This document shows, one piece after another, positions 57,010 through 64,000 of a stretch of 64,000 bases of DNA (positions are counted from its first letter, which is position 1; each line of letters opens with the position of its first letter). The translations under genes were made by a program, and so were the position numbers. The stretch spans positions 62,001-126,000 of the forward strand of contig JAFCMP010000525.1 of assembly GCA_017506865.1 (NCBI GenBank), read 5' to 3'. The notes under the pieces were generated by a model. That model saw only the letters and a list, made by a program, of their open reading frames with translations. It was not told the origin of the DNA and did not search any database. The stretch is from Tribonema minus (Eukaryota > Sar > Xanthophyceae > Tribonematales > Tribonemataceae).

Positions 57010-57830
57010 CTTCAACTCGTGAGACACCCGGGCCAGGCGCGCGGGGGGGGGCAGAGAGGGTGGCGCTCATGGCGCAGCTCACGCATGAGTGCGGCGGCGT
57101 GTTCCTTGCCATTGACGGCAGTCATGCCTTCAACGCGCTGTCGCGCTCGGCAGTCCGGTGGCCGAGCATCTGCCTGGGCTGTACGGCTAGTAGTACGTCG
57201 AACACATCTAGCCCCGTGGCTACAATTTGGCCTAGATGGGCACGCCGACGCCGCCATCATCCTCTTTCAACAGCCTGCTCATGAGCGCATGCAGCAGGGC
57301 GACCCATTGGGGCCCTGCTGTTCGCGCTGGCACTGCGCGGCACCATGGTGGCTGCCCGTGCCACTGGCAAGTTCCCGCCGCTGGCACTTCCGGGCTACCT
57401 CGATGACCTCACCATCATGACGCCCAGCTGTGACGCGCCGCTGCTCGGCCACGTCGGCCGCGCCTTCTGCTTCATGAATACAACAGGCGCTGAGCGAGTT
57501 AAACAATGTCATTCAGGTCAACGTCACGAAATGCGCGGCGCTGGTGCCGGCCTCAGGCGGCACTCGCGAGCGCGCCGCCGCCATCTTCGCCGCTGCCAAG
57601 GCCCTTGTACCAGTATGCGACGACGGCATCACGCTGATGGGGGTGCCAGTCGGCACCGAGGACTTCGTGCGCGCCCACGTAGCGGCGACCCTAAGGCTTC
57701 GTGCCCCCGACACCGACCGCCTGCAGTGGTTGCGGAGCTGGTGCAGATGGAGGCTGGCGCAGGAGCCATCGGCGGGTCTTACGCCGCCGACTCAGTGACA
57801 CGAGGGCGCGCCGGCGGCCGGTGACGATCG
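57010..57830 (+). mobile_element. Reverse transcriptase domain of a non-LTR-type retroelement (frameshifted)
   Basis: Recognisable RT blocks in order: FLAIDGSHAFNALSR (57102 onwards), QQGDPLGP (about 57292-57316), then LRGTMVAARATG and the catalytic box GYLDDLTIM with YLDD at 57396-57407, followed by INGI-like VNVTKCAALVPASGG and DGITLMGVPVGTEDFVRAH. At least two frame changes separate the blocks, so it is inactive. This is the only RT core in the window; the C-terminal domain fragments elsewhere probably derive from the same family. Confidence 0.75.
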
Positions 57831-58182
57831 CCGCGGCCCGCCGGCTGTCGCGGCAGCGGCGGCACCGCCCTCTCCATGGGCGGCGGCGGTGGCATGATAC
57901 GCGGCGCCGACTGGCCCAGGGGCGGCGCGGCCCCAGTGATGCCACCAATGCATCACTGTCACAGCAGGTAGTACGCGTGCATCTGCGGCTGGGGAGCGGT
58001 GGCTTTGGCGTGCTGGGCGCGGCGCCGCGTGCATGACATTGTGCCGCATTTGCTGCACGCACCCTCGAGTGCATGGGACTGGCACTGGCGGCGTTTCCAG
58101 GCGCGGCGCGCAGCCGTGTCCTGGAGCACGCCTGCTACGGCTTCACCTTCACACAGATAGCTACCTGCCTGCAGCAGCTGCG

Positions 58183-58564
58183 AGGAGGGAATTTTTTGAT
58201 ACAATCCGCCAATTCTCGGAGAGCACCACGGGTTTGAGGCCGGCGGACACGCCCTGACTCACTCGGAGAAATGGTCCAGAGGCCGAAAAAGGCTTGATAC
58301 CTTTAACACTTTTTCAAAATGTAAAATACAACATCCTCTCCGCGATCCGAAAATGGTGTACTTCAAGTTGAAGTTGAAGTTGGAATGAAAGTTGAAGTTC
58401 ACAATCTTTGAAGTTATCCATGGTGGCAGATTTTCATAAAGTCGAAATGGGTGAGGCCTCGATCGAGCCTACCGGCAATTACTCCGGACGCACACACGCC
58501 TGCCGAAACCTGAGGTCGGGGCGTGTCTTGGTAATTCGCGGATTGTATCAAAAAATCCCTCCTT
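58183..58564. repeat. Inverted repeat around a GAAGTT-rich centre
   Basis: Arm 58183-58219 (AGGGAATTTTTTGATACAAT...) pairs with 58529-58564 (...ATTGTATCAAAAAATCCCTC). The spacer of about 310 bp contains CTTCAAGTTGAAGTTGAAGT near 58362-58400. It lies inside retroelement-derived sequence. Confidence 0.8.
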
Positions 58565-58570
58565 CTGCCA

Positions 58571-59830
58571 GTGCGCAGCGGCAGCGACGACGTCGCGGCG
58601 GCCCTCGCACTGCTCCCGAAGAGTCTGCCCCAAGTCTGGTACTGCGACTGGCGCCAGGGCGACGACGCGTGGCGGGCGCTGCGCGATCTGCTGCAACGGG
58701 CAGGCGGAGCTGCGGGGATTGGCATGCGGACTCGCGCCGGCGCGCGCCGCGCTGCGCCAGCGGTGGCGCGCGAGCCAGGCTCTGCTCAGGCCCCCCCGGC
58801 CGCCGTGCCGCCGCTGCGTCAAGCGGCGCTATCGCGGGTGCTAGACGCAGCGCTCGCCGCCACGCAGCTGCGCCGGCTTGAAGCAAATGAGTTGGAAGCA
58901 GTCGCGGTGTGGCGCAGCGGCGCCTCTAAGGGGGCCATAGGTTGCTTGGCGCAATTGCCGAGCACTGACCCCGCGGAGACCATGTCGCCGCCAGAATTTC
59001 GCGAGACGCTGCGGCGCCACCTGGGCGTAGAACGCCCCGCCCCCGCTGCGGCGCGGTGCCCCAAGTGCCATAAACCAGTGGCCTCAGGCACGCACCTGCG
59101 CCGCTGCACACAAGGGCTTAGTAACGTCACGCGACACAACTTGCTCGCAGACGCGCTCTTTTAGCTGCTCAAGCAGGTGGCCCACCTCCGCAGTGTCGAC
59201 CAGGACACCCTTGCCCCCTTCCGCCGCTACGCGGCGACGCGCGCGCCACGGTTCAACAAGTTCATGGACATCGTCTTCGGCAGCAACCAGGTTGCCTCCC
59301 GGTCCCCAAAGTGCAGCCGAGCGCGGAAGCGGTAGCGGCAGGCCGGTGCACTCAACTGCGTGGCGGCTTTGAAGTTACTGTAGCGTGTTGCATAGGCGTC
59401 ACCATACATGCCATTCACAGCTCATGCCCCTCCCGCCTCCGTCAGGCTCAGGGGGGCGCACGCGATGTGCAGCGCGTGCTGGAATCGGCTTTGCAGGAAG
59501 AAATAGACACATGCGTAGTCTCAGGGGCCTTGGACCCCACTACACACACCGTATTTTCCACAGCCTTTGACCACTTCGGCGCTATGTCACGCGACACGGT
59601 GACCCACTGGCAAGCTGCTACACGCTCTTGCCGGCTCGGAGCAGAGCTCGCGGGGCAGCTACAATCTTGCGCAGCGCGTTGCCTTCTGGCGCCGCCGCAC
59701 CTCCCTCGCGCTACAGCTACAGCGCACGCTCTCACGCGTTGTGGTTGACGACTGGAACGCGGTCATAGCCCCTGATGGCGACGTCAGCGCAATCACAGCA
59801 TCGCACTGTTGCAGGTGACGCGGCCCTCGC
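58571..59830 (+). mobile_element. Retroelement linker, Cys/His box and C-terminal domain, with breaks
   Basis: 58571-59163 encodes LPQVWYCDWRQGDDAWRALR and an Ala-rich helical linker, then CPKCHKPVASGTHLRRC (C-x2-C-x8-H-x3-C, near 59057), then SNVTRHNLLADALF and a stop. The next part continues PFRRYAA (a few bases altered), CIGVTIH, GALDPTTHTVFSTAFDHFGA and loses frame after SRDTVTHWQA. This shows the order RT - Cys/His box - RHN domain, as in other copies where only the 3' part remains. Confidence 0.7.
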
Positions 59831-61452
59831 CGCGCCGATCCGCCAATCCGCCGCCCCCCGTGGATATATATTTACTTTCAAATTAAGTTACCGCAAAGCC
59901 CATTTATCGTGTACTCAGCCCATGCGGTCCAGGACATAGTTCAAAGCTTCAACGCCGACCGCGAGCGAAGTATTTAGGTGACACACTCCTCACTCGCCTC
60001 TGCTAGTCAGTGCAGCGCAGCACCAAAGCCAGCAGCGTGGCAGCAGCTTCAAGGAAAGCCAAGAAAAGTCCAAAAGACGCCCTGCTCAACTGCCCAAGGC
60101 ATACAGTGACTGAGCATGCGGCAACACAGCTGTGATGCAAAGGTCACACATGACATGCCACAGTGTGTTCCTTTGCAGACAGCCTGAGTGGGTCTGTGCG
60201 CCTTCATCGGTCTCATACAATCCTGATGAAGCTATAGATATATCAACTCAGTGATTCTAAGCGAGCTCCGGAAGGGCAAGGTGTGAAGACACCAGTAAAG
60301 CACACTTGCAATCGTGGCGTATGTTGCTGTACAGTACTTAAGCCGCTCAAGGGGCGGATAGTACACGCCATGCAGTTTTGCAATGCATATCCTGTTGTTC
60401 TGTCTGGACATAGTGACATGTTGATAGAAACGAAATGATATATTAGGCACTATGCAGGTGAAATATTGCTGCTTTCGTAGCTCATACACCTATGCGGTTT
60501 GACAAATTATTACAGCTGTGCACTGCCATGACAATTGCTACTGAAGAGAGCAAGAGCACAAGGGCCAAATACGCCCAGCATTTACTGCAACATATGTCAC
60601 GGTCACTGCTTGATGATTTTATTTATTTATGCCCACAGAGGCGTGCGGGCAGACCGCATACCGGAGTTGACCACCGCCCCCTCAAGAGTTCTTCTAAGTG
60701 CACTGTGACACAGGCATTCAAGTTGCTGCAAAGCTTCTGCACCAGCATGGTGCACGTCATTGCTGCAGATGCGCAGCGCATGCCCCAAAGCAATCGTGCA
60801 AGCCTTAGTGCCCGGTCTACGTCGCCATGGTGGGGGGGGTGCACTGAATCAACTTGCACCAATCGGAGACGCACATCAGTGTACAGTGCTCAGCCAGCCT
60901 AACGTTGCTGAATGTGCCACCAGGTGGGATGAGCGCGGCCGCATCACAGCGCCTGATTGGCGTCTGCCACCTGGCATTGTAGGCTGCTGCGCCCAGCGAA
61001 GCCTGTCTGCCCCACACGTTCCTCAGGTGGCGGCACCTTTGGCACTGCTGCGCTCACTTCTGAATCAGTCAGCAGGCAGCCTGCCAGTGACACCTTCATA
61101 ACTTGAAGTTTGACTGGAGTCCTGGCCATTGTCATGTGTGCATAGCTACGCTCGTAAGCAAGCAGTTACTGAGTGCTGCTGTGCATGCTCATTCTTGCAG
61201 CCTTTTCTGCAGCTACGCTTGTCTGCGCCAGCAACAGCCGCGTGGCTGCGCACTGCCGACCCTCCTCCCAGGCAGTGGCCTCACGCTACATCAACTGTGC
61301 TGTTTTCAGCCAACAGCACCATTGCAATGCCGCAGGAATCCTAGCAAGTGGCACATGCCAGTAAGCGTGTACTGAAGTTCTTGTGATATTTGGCGCCAAA
61401 GCAAGCAGTACTGCAGCTAGCAGAGCCTGCGCAGCTGATTTATCCGTGTAAT

Positions 61453-61474
61453 CAAGGGGGTCTAGACCCCCTTG
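61453..61474. other. Perfect 22-bp palindrome
   Basis: CAAGGGGGTCTAGACCCCCT plus TG reads the same on both strands. Its right 15 bases occur again at 28704-28718. Confidence 0.9.
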
Positions 61475-61488
61475 GTGTAATAGAAATG

Positions 61489-61775
61489 ATAAGGATTACC
61501 TCTGAAGCCTCACCGAGCGTGGCATCACACGTAACCGCTCTGCTGCGGTTTCAAACTTCAGCTTCTGGCGCAAGAGGGCATCTGCTCGTTGGCGGAGGTC
61601 TCAGAGTTCTGCCTGTTGGCGCTCAGAGGGTTACGGCAGTACAGTTTGGCTGCCCTCTGGCTCTGTGGCAGCCGCTCTGGCGTCATGGTGCATGTATTTT
61701 TCTTCATGATCGGTGTGCCACGACGTTTGTATAAGGATTACCTCTGAAGCCTCTCCGAGCGTGGCATCAGGCGTG
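61489..61775 (+). repeat. 45-bp direct repeat, 242 bp apart
   Basis: ATAAGGATTACCTCTGAAGC followed by CTCACCGAGCGTGGCATCA (second copy with one change) occurs at 61489 and 61731; both would encode RITSEASPSVAS in a + frame. Confidence 0.8.
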
Positions 61776-63200
61776 AATGATTGTGCAACTACTGCCGGCT
61801 CCTACAGCAGCAGCCGCTGCGGCAGTCGTTTCAGGCGTTTCAGTTTCAAGGCGTATTTGACTCTTTGGCGTGATGGTTTTTTCAAGGTTGAGTGTAAGAA
61901 GAGGCAACCTGGAGGGACGAAACGAAGCCCTGACTGCGCCTGCCTCACCTTTCAGATTGACCGTATGTGAAAATGTGTTCATTTCGCTAAGACTTCAAGT
62001 GTTACTTCAACCGTTGCTGACTTTGACTGAAACCCTGCAGCATTTTTTTGTAAGCATTTGAAAGGCGTTTAAAACAGCAGTCGAAGCAAAGGCAGCACCA
62101 GCCTTGGCCTGAGGCCGCGTCAGCTCAGAGGCTGACAGCAACCATCATAGCACTCTCACATTTGCGCTGTGGCATGTTGCCGGCAACTGCTGGAGCTTCG
62201 ATTGCAACACCGCGAAGAGCTTTCGCCAACATTGCACAGGTCGGCAGAGGCGGTATCGCTTTTTGAAGAGCTCACAATAGTTCATTGAGCGGCGCGTACT
62301 GCTGGTCGGAAGGCACTCGCTTGAGTCAGCATCATCGCGCAGATAATATCAGTATCCTCAGTTACAGGTGCTCGAGGCACTCTTGAGGCAGCGTCTGTCG
62401 AGCGCTTGAGGTGCTAACGTGAGGTTGATGAAGTGAAGATGAAGTACGTTCTTTGTGCTCCAGTTGAGTGAGAACAGCAAATGCGTAAGATGAGGTGACA
62501 GCACTGGAGGTGCTTGCCAAGTGAGTGCCGGTGACAGTTTCAATGTGTTGCTCAATGCATAGACGTGTTTGGCATATGCTGCAGGTAAAAGCGCAAGACT
62601 GCATACCAAATGCGTGAAGTTTCAGGCACAAGTGATATCTTTTGTATTGCGTTGAACTGATTGTTGTCGCAATATTGCTTTCTGTTGGGATTCATTACTT
62701 TTGATGTCAACAGTAACATTATCAGCTGTAGCGTACTGGCGTACCTTTGTGTTTTGCCTCTATATCATATTGGCTGAAGCCAGATAATTCTTTGAACTTC
62801 GAAACTGTACACTACAGTCGTCTGCAAAACGCCCGCAAACACGATTGTAAGCGAATGTGATGCCCGTAGCAAAGACCTGACACAATTCCAGTTGCAAAAA
62901 CAGCTTGAAGGCCAGCAACCAGAAGACGTCCAAGTGATGGAGATGCTACAGTTTAGGCTGCAGTGATGATGTCTCATCAGCATAGCTTGAGTAGAATATA
63001 CACACTTCGCAACACACCAAAGGAATGCTGGAGAGAGTTCATTGCAGCACTGAAGGCATCCTGAATATATCAAGGGAACGCTGCAGGATGTATTGTCTTG
63101 TAATAATAATGAACCGGGAACTCTAGCCACCGACTTCACCTTCAATTCGTGACGCGACACAGAACGGCGCGGTGAAGAGGAGTGAAGCCGCGAAGCCGCA

Positions 63201-63538
63201 ATGCAGCGAGCCGTGCTGAAGACTGTGGCTCGTCAGGCGCTGCTCGCAAGAACATTGCGAGGGCCAGGTCAGGCCGTATACTCAAGTTTGCACGCTAGCA
63301 GAAGCTTGCCCCATGTTGCTCCTCAGTTGACACGCTGCCTGGCGCTGGCAACAACGGTCTCCCACGACAAGAAGAGAGGCTTGAGTTGGATAAAGTCTGC
63401 AGCTGCAGCAGCTGCTGCTGCTGGTTCTTGCCTTAGCCTTGCGTGCTCTGGCACGACGCACTGTGAACAAGGCCCGAAGCAGAGTGTCGAAGGTGCTGCG
63501 GACGACAAGACTGATGGACACGGGCCCGCGACAACTGG
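63201..63538 (+). CDS. Possible first exon of a mitochondrially targeted protein
   Basis: ATG 63201 opens a frame with an Arg/Ala-rich, acid-free start (MQRAVLKTVARQALLARTLR), typical of a mitochondrial presequence. An Ala-rich hydrophobic segment follows (SAAAAAAAAGSCLSLACS), then a polar acidic part. At 63538/63539 ACTGG/GTGAGA is a good donor; without splicing the frame stops at 63542. A possible acceptor is TTCTCTCTCAG near 63731, but the continuation is short and not recognisable. Family unknown. Confidence 0.4.
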
Positions 63539-64000
63539 GTGAGATTGCCGACTACTAGGTCGCATCTATAGATCATCAGAAAGAGAGAGTTGGGAGTGCA
63601 CACGAGCTTCAAATGGTGTAAAAACATTGCGGCCCATGACTTTCTGAAACTGACAAAACTCTACTGGTGCTGGCATCATTTATAAATGAGTTTGCCATAT
63701 ATGAGTTTTACTTTTTATTGATTCTCTCTCAGGGCGCGACAAAGTCCAGATGAACAGTTGGACAACTGCCTCTTCAGAAGCATTGATTGTCGTTCTTCAT
63801 GACTTACTTCACTTGGTAGTGAGCATTGGGGGCACGGACTGCAACTTTGAGTGTGATGACATGTGGTCAATGCTCATGGTACTTGCAATCGCCCAATCCG
63901 TGGAGGCTGTCAGCCATTCTGTGTCTTGAAGTGAGCATGTGTGCATGCGCTGCACATGATGCTGCCTGCAGGTACCCAGACGAGACGCTCTCGCGGCTTA
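63539..64000. other. Possible intron and 3' flank
   Basis: Pyrimidine-rich TTTTTATTGATTCTCTCTCAG at about 63711-63731 looks like a splice acceptor; beyond it no confident exon is visible before the window ends. Confidence 0.3.

Larger units (their letters stand above)
59831..63200. other. Mostly unassigned sequence
   Basis: 59831-60050 is the retroelement 3' tail. From there no family is recognisable. A frame at 60760-61101 ends in LALLRSLLNQSAGSLPVTPS but has no support. A perfect 22-bp palindrome lies at 61453-61474, and a 45-bp direct repeat at 61489-61533 and 61731-61775. Confidence 0.45.

Noticed and set aside
1..64000. tRNA or rRNA genes
   Set aside because: I saw no cloverleaf with A/B boxes or rRNA core sequence while reading; a covariance-model scan (tRNAscan-SE, Rfam) would be decisive.

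Overview
This is nuclear DNA of a eukaryotic microalga. Genes are split by GT-AG introns, exons are GC-rich with Ala/Gly/Pro low complexity, and there are many degenerate TTAGGG-type telomere-like tracts and remnants of a non-LTR-type retroelement. Two predicted proteins (1433-1633 and the family at 39.2-56.3 kb) begin with a signal peptide followed by an A-F-x-P motif. That is the bipartite targeting signal of plastids of secondary red origin, so a haptophyte, stramenopile or cryptophyte is likely; I cannot decide between them from sequence alone.

Left third (1-26 kb), all manually re-spliced: (i) the 5' part of a plastid trigger-factor-like chaperone gene (- strand, 1633 leftwards, running off the window); (ii) a chlorophyll b reductase-type (NYC1/NOL) short-chain dehydrogenase whose seven proposed exons are spread over 11.5 kb on the - strand (15283 to 3724); (iii) an unknown + strand gene (16053-17057) interrupted by a pure telomere-repeat tract that may be a 36-nt intron; (iv) an 829-residue EsV-1-7-motif protein on the - strand (26257 to 19672), whose exon joins are confirmed by the fixed H-x12-C spacing of its repeats. 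In (ii) and (iv), and weakly in (i), introns are filled with degenerate copies of the neighbouring exon ends. Copies of the donor side follow an exon and copies of the acceptor side precede it. This is the most striking signal in the window.

Middle (26-37 kb): mostly non-coding sequence, then an intronless gene for a PIG-X/PBN1-type subunit of GPI mannosyltransferase I (33524 to 31278), a 95-bp promoter-like direct repeat, a multi-pass membrane protein (35662 to 34850) that is the diverged member of a local family, and a possible 99-residue mitochondrial membrane protein.

Right third (37-60 kb): a tandem composite repeat of about 7.3-7.5 kb (two full units at about 42.0-49.7 and 50.2-57 kb, plus a partial unit at 37-40.7 kb). 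Each unit combines a gag-like low-complexity reading frame (absent from the partial unit), a conserved 2-2.9 kb non-coding tail with poly-C/poly-G hairpins, a copy of the plastid-targeted membrane gene on the opposite strand, and 3' fragments of a retroelement. An RT domain with a YLDD box lies at 57.0-57.8 kb. The membrane-gene copies in the array are all damaged, and a block of about 1 kb is virtually identical between units, suggesting very recent duplication or gene conversion. From 60 to 64 kb little is recognisable except a possible first exon of a mitochondrially targeted protein at 63201.
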